From Dyadobacter fermentans DSM 18053 (GTDB lineage: Bacteria > Bacteroidota > Bacteroidia > Cytophagales > Spirosomataceae): a stretch of DNA of 64,000 bases. Location of the stretch: NCBI RefSeq assembly GCF_000023125.1, contig NC_013037.1:4131501-4195500 (forward strand). Reading direction: 5' to 3'. Both the position numbers and the translations under genes were made by a program. Positions 17,672-27,205 of the stretch are shown one piece after another (within the stretch, counting starts at the first letter, position 1; every line of letters starts with the position of its first letter). The notes below the pieces were generated by a model. That model ran no database searches and was not told where the DNA came from. It saw only the letters and a list, made by a program, of their open reading frames with translations.

Positions 17672-18337
17672 CTAGTTACCGCCGCGCCCGGCCTTGTAAG
17701 AATCATATTCTTCCAACAGGCGAATGAGGTCGTCTTCGCCGGCAAAGTCCAGCTGCTGCTCTTTAATTACGTAATTTAGCTTATTCCTCTCGTCTGTGAG
17801 CAGTTTCAGAAAACTGTTACGGTTACTGAGCTGCACCGCATTCATTTTCCCATCCTTCAAAAGATACAATTTCGCGCCGGCATCCATTTCCCTTGTGGCG
17901 CTGGCTTTTTCCACTTTAATAGGGTTGGTATATTTTTTCAAAAGCTTGGTGTTCCCATCGTAAAGTACGCGGTAGAAGCTGTTTTCGGTTCCATTCCCAA
18001 CTGCCGGGTACCCGCTTCTGAATGTGTACAACTCCACGCCGCTCGGAATCGTGAACTCCTTCACACCGGACGACACCCTGTACATACCGGAACCCGTTTT
18101 ATATTCTATTTCATCTTTCAGATAGTCATACCGCAGCTGAACGCCGTCATGAACGCGGTCGTCGCTGGTCCGGACGGCGCCCGAATACCATTCTTTCAAT
18201 AAATACGGCGACTTATCACCTGCCGCAAGTTGTGTTTCCTGATAGGGCGTTCCCGCCAATCCCGTCGAATCCTGCGCATTCACCTGAGCGGCTGCGATGC
18301 AGGATGCCAGCGTGAAAATTCTTAGCAAATATTTCAT
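17672..18337 (-). CDS. Secreted protein of unknown function
   Basis: A 221-residue protein with a signal peptide (cleavage near VNAQDS, residue 21). The body has a YSGAVRTSDDRVHDGVQLRYD segment and many alternating strands, ending in an acidic helix (LIRLLEEYDSYKAGRG). Bacteroidota genomes encode many such secreted beta-rich proteins, but I do not recognise the family. It is monocistronic, with its stop almost touching the stop of the phosphodiesterase gene on the other strand. Confidence 0.65.
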   Translation of the reverse strand: MKYLLRIFTLASCIAAAQVNAQDSTGLAGTPYQETQLAAGDKSPYLLKEWYSGAVRTSDDRVHDGVQLRYDYLKDEIEYKTGSGMYRVSSGVKEFTIPSGVELYTFRSGYPAVGNGTENSFYRVLYDGNTKLLKKYTNPIKVEKASATREMDAGAKLYLLKDGKMNAVQLSNRNSFLKLLTDERNKLNYVIKEQQLDFAGEDDLIRLLEEYDSYKAGRGGN

Positions 18338-18408
18338 GATTTAAGTTGGTTAATTTGATAAGTTCGAGGTTTGGAAGCCTAAGGGCTGGATTCCCCGCCC
18401 TCTTTCTG

Positions 18409-18416
18409 TACTTTTG
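18409..18416 (+). promoter_or_regulatory. Minus-7 element upstream of nuoN
   Basis: TACTTTTG matches TAnnTTTG and would start transcription near 18422. This argues against any nuoN start codon before that point and supports the TTG at 18439. No clear minus-33 element is seen at the right distance. Confidence 0.5.
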
Positions 18417-18438
18417 CATAAAAATTGTACCTGCTCTC

Positions 18439-19896
18439 TTGGACATCAACGACCAGCTCATACATATACGCCAGAGCCTCGGCGGAATCATCCCTGAAAT
18501 ATTTCTGGCCATTTTCTTTTGTGTGTTCCTGCTTGCAGAACTGCTTTTTGTGAAACGCTTCGGCAAAGAAAAAGCGACGTCCTACCTCCTGAGCGTGGCT
18601 TTGGCAGGGAGCCTGGTAACATTGCTGCTCGTCGTCGGCCAATGGAATTCCGAGCCCGCATTCCGGTTCCAGCCCCTGCTGTTCCTCGACAGGCAGGCCG
18701 TATTCTTCAAAATACTGATTACACTCGCCTGGATTTTTACATTACTCCACGTCCGCATCCTCAAATACGATTTCCCGGCTGAGTACCATGCCTTGCTGAT
18801 AGCCGCCGTGGCAGGCTTGCATTTGCTGACAATGTCCACACACCTGCTGTCGATTTACCTCTCGCTGGAACTCATTTCCATAAGCTCCTACCTGCTGGTA
18901 GCGCTTTCGCCGTACAAAAAAGCAGCTGAGGGCGGCATTAAATACCTGCTTTTCGGCACCGCCAGCTCGGCGGTAATGCTATACGGCATTTCGCTGATCT
19001 ACGGCCTGAGCGGCACGCTTGATATCACGAGCCAAGACATGACCGTCGCATTAACGAACAATTCCGACCTTGTTGTAACGGTCACCATTGTACTGACGCT
19101 CGCAGGCCTGCTTTTCAAACTTTCGCTCGTGCCATTCCACATCTGGACGCCCGACGTTTACGAAGCGGCGCCCACGCCATTGGTATCCTTCCTTTCCGTA
19201 GCTCCAAAGGCCGCTGTGGTGCTGGTGCTCATGCGCCTTGCCGGCATTTTGCCTTCCCAATACTTCCCTGTTTTGGGCGGTATCGCGCTGATCAGCATGA
19301 CGATCGGCAATGTGGCTGCGCTTTGGCAAACCAATGCACGCCGCCTGCTGGCCTACTCCTCCATTGCCCAGGCAGGTTATTTGCTGGTAGGCATTGCCGC
19401 ATATAGCCGTTTCGGCTTCGAAGCGGCCGTATTTTACACATCCGCTTACCTCGTGATCAATCTTGCGGCGTTTTTCCTGGTGGATCTGCTGCAACCGAGG
19501 CAGGAAACCCAGCTCAAAGACTACGAAGGCCTCGGCCGCAACTACATCTGGATCTCCGGCATTCTGACGGTCGTGATGGTGGCGCTGGCTGGCCTACCCC
19601 CTACCGCCGGCTTCACTTCCAAGCTGCTCGTTTTCTCCGCCCTTTGGGACAGCTACCATGACCAGGAGCTCACCTGGATGCTGTGGTTGCTGGTTGGCGG
19701 CATTCTTAATGCTGCCATTTCACTGGCTTACTACATGCGGCTGCCGTACCTGCTGTTTTTCAAAACAGTGCGCGCCGAAGCGGTGAGCACCAACAACAGC
19801 GCTTCCGGCAAATTCATCGCCGGGATCTTCCTCGTGGCCTTGCTTATGCTCTTTTTCAACCCCGAATGGCTCACGCGCTGGATCTCAGCGTTTTGA
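18439..19896 (+). CDS. nuoN: NADH-quinone oxidoreductase subunit N
   Basis: An antiporter-like membrane subunit of respiratory complex I. It has about fourteen hydrophobic helices, with the proton-channel lysine in LTLAGLLFKLSLVPFHIWTPDVYEAAPTP-type sequence and the LLAYSSIAQAGYLL signature. The frame is open back to 18346, but the preceding residues are not NuoN-like and a minus-7 element lies at 18409. A TTG start at 18439 (485 residues) therefore fits best. No other nuo gene is present in the window, so this copy sits outside the usual nuoA-N order. The 3' end overlaps a small minus-strand gene by 12 bases. Confidence 0.9.
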   Translation: MDINDQLIHIRQSLGGIIPEIFLAIFFCVFLLAELLFVKRFGKEKATSYLLSVALAGSLVTLLLVVGQWNSEPAFRFQPLLFLDRQAVFFKILITLAWIFTLLHVRILKYDFPAEYHALLIAAVAGLHLLTMSTHLLSIYLSLELISISSYLLVALSPYKKAAEGGIKYLLFGTASSAVMLYGISLIYGLSGTLDITSQDMTVALTNNSDLVVTVTIVLTLAGLLFKLSLVPFHIWTPDVYEAAPTPLVSFLSVAPKAAVVLVLMRLAGILPSQYFPVLGGIALISMTIGNVAALWQTNARRLLAYSSIAQAGYLLVGIAAYSRFGFEAAVFYTSAYLVINLAAFFLVDLLQPRQETQLKDYEGLGRNYIWISGILTVVMVALAGLPPTAGFTSKLLVFSALWDSYHDQELTWMLWLLVGGILNAAISLAYYMRLPYLLFFKTVRAEAVSTNNSASGKFIAGIFLVALLMLFFNPEWLTRWISAF

Positions 19897-20076
19897 TCGG
19901 ACACTTGACTGATTTCGTTTTCTGGGTAATAAATGCTTAGGTACCGGATTGGATGTCAAAAATTCAATTGCCATTCTTTGCTTTCTCAATACGAATGGGT
20001 CATTGGATAAATCAGGAAGTGGCGGAAAGCATTTCGCTGCAACGTCTTCCAAAACCTGGCTTTGTTCGTTTTCCAT
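19885..20076 (-). CDS. Small hypothetical protein
   Basis: A 63-residue protein with an acidic N terminus, a central ALPDLSNDPFVLRKQR-like segment (LPDLSNDPFVLRKQR) and a very basic C terminus (KHLLPRKRNQSSVRSKR). No family is recognised. It begins 30 bases after the stop of the DUF6934-like gene on the same strand, so the two probably form one unit. Its end overlaps the nuoN stop. Coding status rests on position and reasonable composition only. Confidence 0.45.
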   Translation of the reverse strand: MENEQSQVLEDVAAKCFPPLPDLSNDPFVLRKQRMAIEFLTSNPVPKHLLPRKRNQSSVRSKR

Positions 20077-20106
20077 AAGCTGGCAGTTATTTTGATCTAA
20101 AAAACT

Positions 20107-20550
20107 TCATTTATGAAATAGTAAGAACGCATCGTAGCTGACACCCTTCTTAAAAGATTGCCACTTTTTATTGCAGCTTCCGCGAACAACAAAGCGGCTA
20201 TTTATCTCTGCCAAATGTTTCGCAATGCTTATCCTGTACAACCTGTTTCGCGCTGCACTGTTGCCTGCCGCAAAAATCACCGCCCCGGGTCTTTTTGCTA
20301 GAAAGGACTCAGCAACAAAAGCCACGGTACTCAGTATTTTGGGCGTATCCAGGTTATTTGAAATAATTGTGTCATCCAGCTTTTGAGTGAATTCATTCCA
20401 ATCCCCAAACGAGAGATTGTAGTAATTGTCCGTCCCGACAAGCTCCGTAAAAACTACGATTTTTTGAATTTTGCCTCGTGGCCCGTCGCTGATGAATCTG
20501 AATGTAAAGTGATCGTCGTCAAAATTCAGGTCGTATTTTTCCAGATTCAT
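20107..20550 (-). CDS. DUF6934-like protein
   Basis: A 147-residue soluble protein. The order MNLEKYDLNFDDDHFTFRF, SDGPRGKIQKIVVF, YNLSFGDWNE, DDTIISNNLDT and FAAGNSAARNRLYRISI matches what I know as DUF6934, a Bacteroidota family of unknown function. The family often sits next to small ORFs and in accessory regions, and here a 63-residue gene follows on the same strand. No catalytic motif is visible. A toxin-antitoxin-like role is speculation from gene arrangement alone. Confidence 0.75.
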   Translation of the reverse strand: MNLEKYDLNFDDDHFTFRFISDGPRGKIQKIVVFTELVGTDNYYNLSFGDWNEFTQKLDDTIISNNLDTPKILSTVAFVAESFLAKRPGAVIFAAGNSAARNRLYRISIAKHLAEINSRFVVRGSCNKKWQSFKKGVSYDAFLLFHK

Positions 20551-20673
20551 GTAGCAAGTGTGTTAGCGAAAATTTACAACACTCAATTTATCGCTTTACC
20601 TGCTAATAACGTGTGACGAATCTGCAACGGTTTTCAAACGGCTGGCGCTAATTATCACCGAACCCGCCGCGCG

Positions 20674-21534
20674 TTACTTGACCGCTCGAACCTGGAAGCC
20701 TTCTTTCCTCAGCAAGGCGATCACACCGCGTTCCCCTCCCAAATGCGCAGCACCGACGGCGAAAAATGTTGGCTTCGCACTGGCGATACGACGGATGCGG
20801 GGGATCCATTTTTGGTTGCGGGCAAACAGCATTACTTCTTCATTGCCGTCCATTCCAAAATCACTTTTCATCGTCAAATCGTACAGCTTGCTGATGTCCT
20901 GCATTTTGTACAATGCAACCAGGCTCCGGAATTCTTTTTTGGCGGAAGGTAAACTGTCGATCAGGGTGAGCAGCATTTTTGCCTGATCTTTGTAAGGAAT
21001 CGTGTCGAAAATAGCCATTTGTTCTTCCAGCGTTTCAATGCCGATCACCTCGGACTTCTGCTTGCCGGCGAGCTCCACAAGTGCCATTTCGTAGGATTGC
21101 GGCTGGCAGTCGAGCAATGCATTGAAGAGCGGGCCCATCAGAATAAATGGTTTGGCCCGTTCGAACATCGCCAGACCTACGTGCACAGAATCCGTAAAAA
21201 AGCGGTTCAGCCGCTCGTATTCCGACGCGGTAACGAGCTTTTTTAACTCGTTACCGTCGGTCATATTCATTGTTTTCATCATCCCGGTCATCATACCCGG
21301 GTCGTCCATATCCATTTCGAGCGCCACCTGCTGGGTGCGCGCGAGGGTGCTTTTCAGGGAGTCGCTGATCGAGAAATCGGTGGGGCAAATGAGGTGGATC
21401 GTGCCAAACAAATACGAAGGTTTAGCCAGCCCGCGGCCGCTGATTTCCCAAAGCAAAGAATTCTCCACCGGCACCTGTGCCCGCGAAGCAATTGTAAACG
21501 CACAAAAAATCAGCAAAAACAAAACCCGTTTCAT
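20674..21534 (-). CDS. TraB/GumN-family protein
   Basis: A 286-residue secreted protein with a signal peptide (cleavage near ASRAQV, residue 20). The N-terminal LLWEISGRGLAKPSYLFGTIHL and the C-terminal FFAVGAAHLGGERGVIALLRKEG are the two conserved GxxH motifs of the TraB/GumN (Tiki-like) family. These are thought to place histidines at a metal site of a protease-type fold. It lies 63 bases downstream of the M28 peptidase gene on the same strand, so the two probably form an operon of exported hydrolases. Confidence 0.9.
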   Translation of the reverse strand: MKRVLFLLIFCAFTIASRAQVPVENSLLWEISGRGLAKPSYLFGTIHLICPTDFSISDSLKSTLARTQQVALEMDMDDPGMMTGMMKTMNMTDGNELKKLVTASEYERLNRFFTDSVHVGLAMFERAKPFILMGPLFNALLDCQPQSYEMALVELAGKQKSEVIGIETLEEQMAIFDTIPYKDQAKMLLTLIDSLPSAKKEFRSLVALYKMQDISKLYDLTMKSDFGMDGNEEVMLFARNQKWIPRIRRIASAKPTFFAVGAAHLGGERGVIALLRKEGFQVRAVK

Positions 21535-21597
21535 ATCAATATCAGTTTAAACACCCCATTTCCCGCCTCCTCCATTCTCCTTCCTCCCAACCATCAC

Positions 21598-23238
21598 CTA
21601 CTCCTTATGGCTATCCACCACAATGCGTTCATCGCGGTTCACAAGCTCCCAGGCAGTGTGGAAAACCAGTTTCACGATTTCCGTTTGCTTATCGAAGAGG
21701 ATTTTCTCCACATCGTCACCCGGCCGGTGGTAGTCCTCATGCACGCCTGTAAAGTAGAAAATCACGGGAACGCCCATTTTGGCAAAATTGTAATGGTCTG
21801 AGCGGTAGTAGAAGCGGTTGGGATCTTTCGGGTCGTTGAATGTGTAGTCGAGCTTGAAGTTGACATACTTTTTATTCGCCTCCTCACTGATCTCGTGCAA
21901 TTTCGACGAGAGCTTGTCCGAGCCGATCAGGTAAACATACCGGTGATCGTTTTTGTGCGCCTCATCCACGCGGCCAATCATGTCGATGTTCAGGTTGGCA
22001 ATGGTGTTTTTGAGCGGCAGCAGCGGGTTTTCGGAGTAGTATTCCGAACCGAACAGTCCCTTTTCTTCGCCGGTAACATTCAAAAACAGAATGCTCCTGC
22101 GCGGCCCTTTACCCTCGGCTTTGGCTTTACCGAACGCCTCTGCCAGTTCCAGCAGCGAAACCGTACCCGAACCGTCGTCATCCGCGCCATTGTTGATCTC
22201 CCCGTTCTCCGAAATACCGATATGGTCCAAATGCGCGCTGATCACGAGCACTTCATCTTTCTTGTCGGTCCCTTCCATAAATGCGGCCACGTTCTCCGTA
22301 TCGATCGTTTCACTCACGCGCCCTACTTTCAGGGAAGCCGTCCCGCTGAAGTCTTTCGACACCGGTTTGCCCGATTTGTCGATCCCGGACTTCAATTTAT
22401 TCAGTTTCTGAACCGTCGTGCCGAGCATCTCCGCGGCTACTTTACCGGAAACGACGAATGCAGCCGTTCCTGCCGGATTTTCCTGAACTGGTTTCAGCGT
22501 GGGTGCACTAAACCGCCGCGCCATTACCGCGCGCTGGCGGATCTCCTTGTCGAGATCCTCGCCGGTTTTATCCGTAATAATGAAAATGTACCGGGCGCCC
22601 TTTTCACGCGCCAGCTTGGCTTTCACCTGCCATGAGACCGGCCCGCTCCACTTGCTTTTCTCCGAATTGCCGGTGATGAGGTATTTGCCGCCCGAGGTCT
22701 GAGGTTCGCCATCGAACAGCACTACCGACTTGTCTTTCACGTCGATGCCGGCGTAATCGTTATATTTTTCATCTTCAATTCCGTAACCCGCCGTGACCAG
22801 GCTGGTTGTAATCTCTTCCGGAATATCGAGCAAACCGTTGAGATAGAAGTCTTTGTTAAACTCGTATTTCTTTCCGTTCGACTTCACATACACCTCGCCC
22901 CAGCTGCGTTTGTAGAGTTTATATTTTTGCAAAAAGCTTTTGGAACCGTCGGCATCGGTCACAATGGGCTGCAATCCGTATTGTTTAAAGTACTTCGAAA
23001 CGTATTCCGCAGCCTTTTTCTGACCCGGCGAGCCGGTATCCCGGCCTTCGAGGCTGTCGGAAGCGATAATGACCAGGTGCTTTTTAAGATCTGAGGGAGT
23101 TATGCTTGCCGCATATTTGGCTGCATCGTCCTGCGGCAGGCGTTCCTGCGGCAGGCGTTCCTGCGGAGCGGCCGTCTGCGCAAGCGCCAAAGTGTTGATT
23201 GACAGGAATAATCCGGCCAGTAGGTTTTTGTTCATCAT
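21598..23238 (-). CDS. Secreted M28-family zinc aminopeptidase with PA-type insert
   Basis: A 546-residue exported peptidase. The signal peptide ends near LALAQT. Zinc ligands and catalytic residues are in SAHLDHIG, NGADDDGSGT, VTGEEKGLFGS, NIDMIGR and the terminal GVHEDYHRPGDD. An inserted domain (about 130-300) precedes the catalytic core and resembles a protease-associated domain (TAGYGIEDEKYNDYAG). Directly after the signal peptide a five-residue unit ERLPQ is tandemly repeated (about 27-37), matching a 15-base DNA repeat at 23130. TraB/GumN follows in the same direction. It probably feeds on environmental peptides. Confidence 0.92.
   Translation of the reverse strand: MMNKNLLAGLFLSINTLALAQTAAPQERLPQERLPQDDAAKYAASITPSDLKKHLVIIASDSLEGRDTGSPGQKKAAEYVSKYFKQYGLQPIVTDADGSKSFLQKYKLYKRSWGEVYVKSNGKKYEFNKDFYLNGLLDIPEEITTSLVTAGYGIEDEKYNDYAGIDVKDKSVVLFDGEPQTSGGKYLITGNSEKSKWSGPVSWQVKAKLAREKGARYIFIITDKTGEDLDKEIRQRAVMARRFSAPTLKPVQENPAGTAAFVVSGKVAAEMLGTTVQKLNKLKSGIDKSGKPVSKDFSGTASLKVGRVSETIDTENVAAFMEGTDKKDEVLVISAHLDHIGISENGEINNGADDDGSGTVSLLELAEAFGKAKAEGKGPRRSILFLNVTGEEKGLFGSEYYSENPLLPLKNTIANLNIDMIGRVDEAHKNDHRYVYLIGSDKLSSKLHEISEEANKKYVNFKLDYTFNDPKDPNRFYYRSDHYNFAKMGVPVIFYFTGVHEDYHRPGDDVEKILFDKQTEIVKLVFHTAWELVNRDERIVVDSHKE
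23130..23166. repeat. 15-base in-frame tandem repeat in the M28 peptidase gene
   Basis: The unit CCTGCGGCAGGCGTT occurs twice perfectly (23130-23144 and 23145-23159), followed by a third partial copy. The period is a multiple of three, so gain or loss of a unit would keep the reading frame and only lengthen the stretch behind the signal peptide. Confidence 0.85.
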
Positions 23239-23339
23239 GAGGTTTAATAATCATTCAATCCCTACAAATTAACAAAACGCGCAGGCGATTGCAAAATGGC
23301 GTGATGCGGTGATTTTTCATATCTTTGATATATGGATCT

Positions 23340-23609
23340 ATGCTGCACTACATCACAAATATTATCGAAGTACATGACTACGCTGTGACATGCCTGTTCA
23401 ACACGGGTGAAACACGCGTTGTAAACCTGACAGCGATAATTGAAAAGTACCGCAGGATAAATGATGGTTTGATAAGCCAACTGTCAGATCCCACTTATTT
23501 TAAAACAGTGAAGCTCGACTCCTACGGAACATTGACGTGGGATAATGGTGTCGATTTCGACCCTGACAACCTCTACGATATGTCACAAAAAGAACCAGCT
23601 GCATACTGA
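23340..23609 (+). CDS. DUF2442-family protein
   Basis: An 89-residue protein from the ATG at 23340. It shows the DUF2442 pattern: a strand-turn-strand (VTCLFNTGETRVVNL), then YFKTVKLDSYGTLTWDNGVDFDPDNLYD at the end, which is the family's signature. DUF2442 proteins often accompany DUF4160 genes in toxin-antitoxin-like pairs, but no such partner is found here. A TAnnTTTG element (TATCTTTG, 23320-23327) lies 12 bases before the ATG, so the leader is very short. The in-frame TTG at 23325 overlaps that element and is unlikely to be the start. Confidence 0.8.
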   Translation: MLHYITNIIEVHDYAVTCLFNTGETRVVNLTAIIEKYRRINDGLISQLSDPTYFKTVKLDSYGTLTWDNGVDFDPDNLYDMSQKEPAAY

Positions 23610-23710
23610 CCGCATTTCTTCCATTTTGCACTTCTTTTAGTTTAAAGGCTGTTTTTCACGGGATAACAATTAATTAATTGTAAAATACTGTTATTCAGGG
23701 AAAAACTACG

Positions 23711-23718
23711 TACATTTG
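23711..23718 (+). promoter_or_regulatory. Minus-7 element of the typA promoter
   Basis: TACATTTG matches TAnnTTTG and would give a leader of about 95 bases before the typA ATG at 23821. The only minus-33 candidate at the right distance is poor. The 210 bases between the DUF2442 gene and typA hold no other gene. Confidence 0.5.
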
Positions 23719-23820
23719 CACCCTGTTTGGCAAAATATATCCAGACAAAAGCCAAATCGGCCATTGGAGCGTAAATCGACCGTTTCGTGACAGTGCCGTA
23801 AACATCTGATCCATAAAACA

Positions 23821-25635
23821 ATGCAAGCCATTCGTAACATCGCAATTATTGCGCACGTTGACCACGGTAAAACCACTTTGGTCGACAAAATCATCCACGC
23901 GTCAAAGCTGTTTCGCGACAATCAGGAGTTCGACGACCTGATCCTCGACAACAACGATCTGGAACGTGAGCGTGGGATTACAATTGTTTCCAAAAACGTA
24001 TCGGTGCGTTACAAAGATGTGAAAATCAATGTAATTGATACACCAGGTCACGCAGACTTCGGTGGTGAGGTAGAACGCGTACTTAAAATGGCGGATGGCG
24101 TTTTGTTGCTGGTCGATGCATTTGAAGGTCCGATGCCGCAAACCCGTTTCGTGCTCGGCAAAGCCATTGGCCTTGGCCTGAAACCCATCGTGGTTGTCAA
24201 CAAAGTAGATAAAGAAAACTGCCGCCCGGAAGAAGTTCAGGAAAATGTATTCGACCTGATGTTCAACCTAGGCGCTACCGAAGACCAGCTCGACTTCGTA
24301 ACCGTTTACGGTTCGTCGAAACAAGGCTGGATGGGCCCTGACTGGCAGAAACCAACCGAAGATATTACATTCTTGCTCGACACGATCATTGAGCAGATCC
24401 CTGCGCCGGTGATTCCGGAAGGTAACCTGCAAATGCAGATCACCTCACTCGATTACAACGCATTCGTTGGCCGTATCGCCATCGGCCGCGTGAAAAGAGG
24501 CACCATCAAGGAAGGATCGACCGTAACGCTTTGCAAAGCCGGTGGTGTAAACAAGAAGGTGAAAATCAAAGAAGTACAGGTATTCGAAGGTTTGGGTAAA
24601 ACCAAAGTAACCGAAGTAGGTGCAGGTGATATTTGCGCTGTAACCGGTATCGAAGATTTCGAAATCGGCGACACCATTGCTGACGCTGAAAACCCTGAGG
24701 CACTGCCGCGCATTGCCGTGGATGAGCCTACTATGAACATGCTCTTCACAATCAACAACTCGCCATTCTTTGGTAAGGAAGGTAAATTCGTTACCTCACG
24801 CCACATCCGCGACAGGTTGTTGAAAGAAACCGAGAAAAACCTCGCATTGCGCGTGGAAAACACGGATACGGAAGACAAATTCCTCGTTTATGGCCGGGGT
24901 ATCCTTCACTTGTCGGTATTGATCGAAACCATGCGTCGTGAAGGTTACGAATTGCAGGTAGGTCAGCCACAGGTGCTTTATAAGGAAGACGAAAACGGCC
25001 AGCGCCTCGAACCAATCGAGACATTGGTGGTAGACGTACCGGAAGAAACCGCCGGAAAAGTGATCGAATTGGCTACCCAGCGTAAAGGTGAGCTGTTGAT
25101 CATGGAACCGAAAGGCGATTTGCAACACCTTGAGTTCGAGATCCCTTCACGCGGATTGATCGGTCTTCGTTCAAACGTACTGACCGCCACACAAGGTGAA
25201 GCCGTAATGACCCACCGTTTCAAAAGCTTCGAGCCATTCCGCGGACCGATCCCGGGCCGTCTGAACGGATCGATCATTTCGAAAAACACAGGTCCTGCAA
25301 CGGGTTACACCCTTGATAAACTGCAAGATCGCGGACGTTTCTTCGTTGATCCGGGCGATGAGATCTACGGTGGACAGGTAGTAGGCGAGCACAACCGCCC
25401 TAACGACATCGTGGTGAACCTGCAAGAAGCGAAAAAGCTGACCAACATGCGTGCTTCCGGCTCGGACGACGGCCTGCGTATCGCTCCGAAAATCAACTTC
25501 TCTCTGGAAGAATCAATGGAATACATCCAGAAAGACGAATACCTCGAAGTTACCCCGCAGAACATGCGTATGCGGAAAATATACCTGGATGAAAACGATC
25601 GCAAGCGTTATGCATCCAAACTGGAAATGGCTTAA
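23821..25635 (+). CDS. typA: Translational GTPase TypA/BipA
   Basis: A ribosome-binding GTPase related to EF-G and LepA, involved in ribosome assembly and stress or cold adaptation. The 604-residue length is typical. G1 is AHVDHGKT at 11-18. RERGITI (switch I), [12 protein letters not shown] and NKVDK follow. Domains II, III and V come next, and the family's own C-terminal domain includes [24 protein letters not shown] and [14 protein letters not shown]. It is monocistronic, with a strong terminator 26 bases after the stop. Confidence 0.98.
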   Translation: MQAIRNIAIIAHVDHGKTTLVDKIIHASKLFRDNQEFDDLILDNNDLERERGITIVSKNVSVRYKDVKINVIDTPGHADFGGEVERVLKMADGVLLLVDAFEGPMPQTRFVLGKAIGLGLKPIVVVNKVDKENCRPEEVQENVFDLMFNLGATEDQLDFVTVYGSSKQGWMGPDWQKPTEDITFLLDTIIEQIPAPVIPEGNLQMQITSLDYNAFVGRIAIGRVKRGTIKEGSTVTLCKAGGVNKKVKIKEVQVFEGLGKTKVTEVGAGDICAVTGIEDFEIGDTIADAENPEALPRIAVDEPTMNMLFTINNSPFFGKEGKFVTSRHIRDRLLKETEKNLALRVENTDTEDKFLVYGRGILHLSVLIETMRREGYELQVGQPQVLYKEDENGQRLEPIETLVVDVPEETAGKVIELATQRKGELLIMEPKGDLQHLEFEIPSRGLIGLRSNVLTATQGEAVMTHRFKSFEPFRGPIPGRLNGSIISKNTGPATGYTLDKLQDRGRFFVDPGDEIYGGQVVGEHNRPNDIVVNLQEAKKLTNMRASGSDDGLRIAPKINFSLEESMEYIQKDEYLEVTPQNMRMRKIYLDENDRKRYASKLEMA

Positions 25636-25660
25636 TCCAAGCCCGACATTCCAAACCCGA

Positions 25661-25690
25661 AAAGGAGGCAATTCTTTGCCTCCTTTTTTA
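25661..25690 (+). terminator. Rho-independent terminator after typA
   Basis: AAAGGAGGCAA (25661-25671) pairs perfectly with TTGCCTCCTTT (25676-25686) across a TTCT loop, followed by further T residues. The rest of the gap to 25931 is AT-rich promoter DNA and includes a 14-base palindrome AAAAACTAGTTTTT at 25826-25839. Confidence 0.9.
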
Positions 25691-25930
25691 TTTTTTCTGC
25701 ATTTCAGAATTTGCCCCGATCCCGCCACATTATTTGGAAGAATCGCTAAAAGCGTTGGTATAATTTTAGTCTTGGTCACAAGGCTGAAACATTCTACTTC
25801 GGCTGGTTTTTATTACTATTTCAAGAAAAACTAGTTTTTTGTTTTTATTATAACAAATACCGTAGTTTGTATCAGACGCTCGGATACACTGAGCTAATCT
25901 GTTTATTATCAACATTTTATAAATCAAATA

Positions 25931-27205
25931 ATGTCTTACATAGAACCGGCTCCGATTAAGGATAAAGACAATCCGTTGGAGTCAATGATGCAGCGATTCG
26001 ACAAGGCGGTAGACCTGCTCGGCATTTCGGAAGAAATGTATTATATCCTCAAAGTGCCCCGCAAACAAGTCACGGTGGGCCTGCCGGTAACGATGGATTC
26101 CGGCGAAATCCGCACCTTCGAAGGTTATCGTGTGATCCATTCCACCATCCTCGGCCCCAGCAAAGGCGGCATTCGTTTTGACCCCGATGTAAACCTCGAT
26201 GAAGTGCGCGCATTGGCCGCGTGGATGACCTGGAAATGTGCCGTGGTGGACATTCCCTACGGCGGCGCCAAAGGCGGTGTAGCCTGCAACCCACGTGAAA
26301 TGTCGGCCGGCGAGATCGAACGTCTCATGCGCGCGTACACGACGGCATTACTCGACGTGTTTGGCCCCGACCAGGACATTCCCGCACCCGATATGGGCAC
26401 CGGTCCGCGCGAGATGGCGTGGCTCATGGATGAGTATTCCAAATCGAAAGGAATGACGGTACCCGCCGTGGTGACCGGCAAACCGCTGGTCCTCGGCGGC
26501 TCATTGGGCCGTACGGAAGCAACCGGCCGCGGCGTAATGGTATCCGCATTGGCTGGTATGGAAAAGCTCCGCATCAATCCTTACCGTGCTACGGCGGCGG
26601 TGCAGGGCTTTGGTAATGTTGGCTCGCACGCAGCGCTGCTCCTGCGCGAGCGCGGCACGGCCATCCACGCGATCAGCGACATTTCAGGGGCATATTATAA
26701 TGATAAGGGCATCGACATTGCGGATGCCATTGCTTACCGTGATGCCAACAAGGGTTCATTGGAAGGTTATGCCAAAGCGGAGCTCATTTCCGGCGACGAC
26801 CTGTTCACATTACCTGTGGACGTACTCGTGCCCGCAGCGAAAGAGGACGTAATCACCCGCAAGAACGTGGCGGGCATCCAGGCTCGGATGATCGTAGAAG
26901 GCGCCAACGGCCCCACATCCGCCAAAGCCGACGACATTATCAATGACAAAGGCATAATGGTCGTCCCCGACATCCTCGCCAATGCCGGCGGCGTAACGGT
27001 ATCCTATTTCGAATGGGTGCAAAACCGCATCGGCTACAAATGGACACTCGAACGCATCAACCGCCGCACCGACCGCATTATGAAAGATTCCTTCGACAAG
27101 GTGTATGAAACGTCCCTGAAATACAAGGTATCACTGCGCATTGCGGCGTACATCGTGGCGATTGACAAGGTGGCGAGTACATATAAGTACCGTGGAGGGT
27201 TTTAA
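25931..27205 (+). CDS. Glu/Leu/Phe/Val dehydrogenase (glutamate dehydrogenase type)
   Basis: Reversible oxidative deamination of glutamate, linking amino-acid and central carbon metabolism. The 424-residue length matches the NAD-type hexameric enzymes. Visible motifs are GPSKGGIRFDP, the catalytic-lysine loop PYGGAKGGVACNP, PAPDMGTG, the nucleotide-binding QGFGNVGSHAA, and NAGGVTVSYFEWVQN near the end. The residues seen fit glutamate dehydrogenase, although leucine or phenylalanine cannot be formally excluded. It is monocistronic, with a 295-base AT-rich upstream region and a 500-base repeat-bearing region downstream. Confidence 0.93.
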   Translation: MSYIEPAPIKDKDNPLESMMQRFDKAVDLLGISEEMYYILKVPRKQVTVGLPVTMDSGEIRTFEGYRVIHSTILGPSKGGIRFDPDVNLDEVRALAAWMTWKCAVVDIPYGGAKGGVACNPREMSAGEIERLMRAYTTALLDVFGPDQDIPAPDMGTGPREMAWLMDEYSKSKGMTVPAVVTGKPLVLGGSLGRTEATGRGVMVSALAGMEKLRINPYRATAAVQGFGNVGSHAALLLRERGTAIHAISDISGAYYNDKGIDIADAIAYRDANKGSLEGYAKAELISGDDLFTLPVDVLVPAAKEDVITRKNVAGIQARMIVEGANGPTSAKADDIINDKGIMVVPDILANAGGVTVSYFEWVQNRIGYKWTLERINRRTDRIMKDSFDKVYETSLKYKVSLRIAAYIVAIDKVASTYKYRGGF

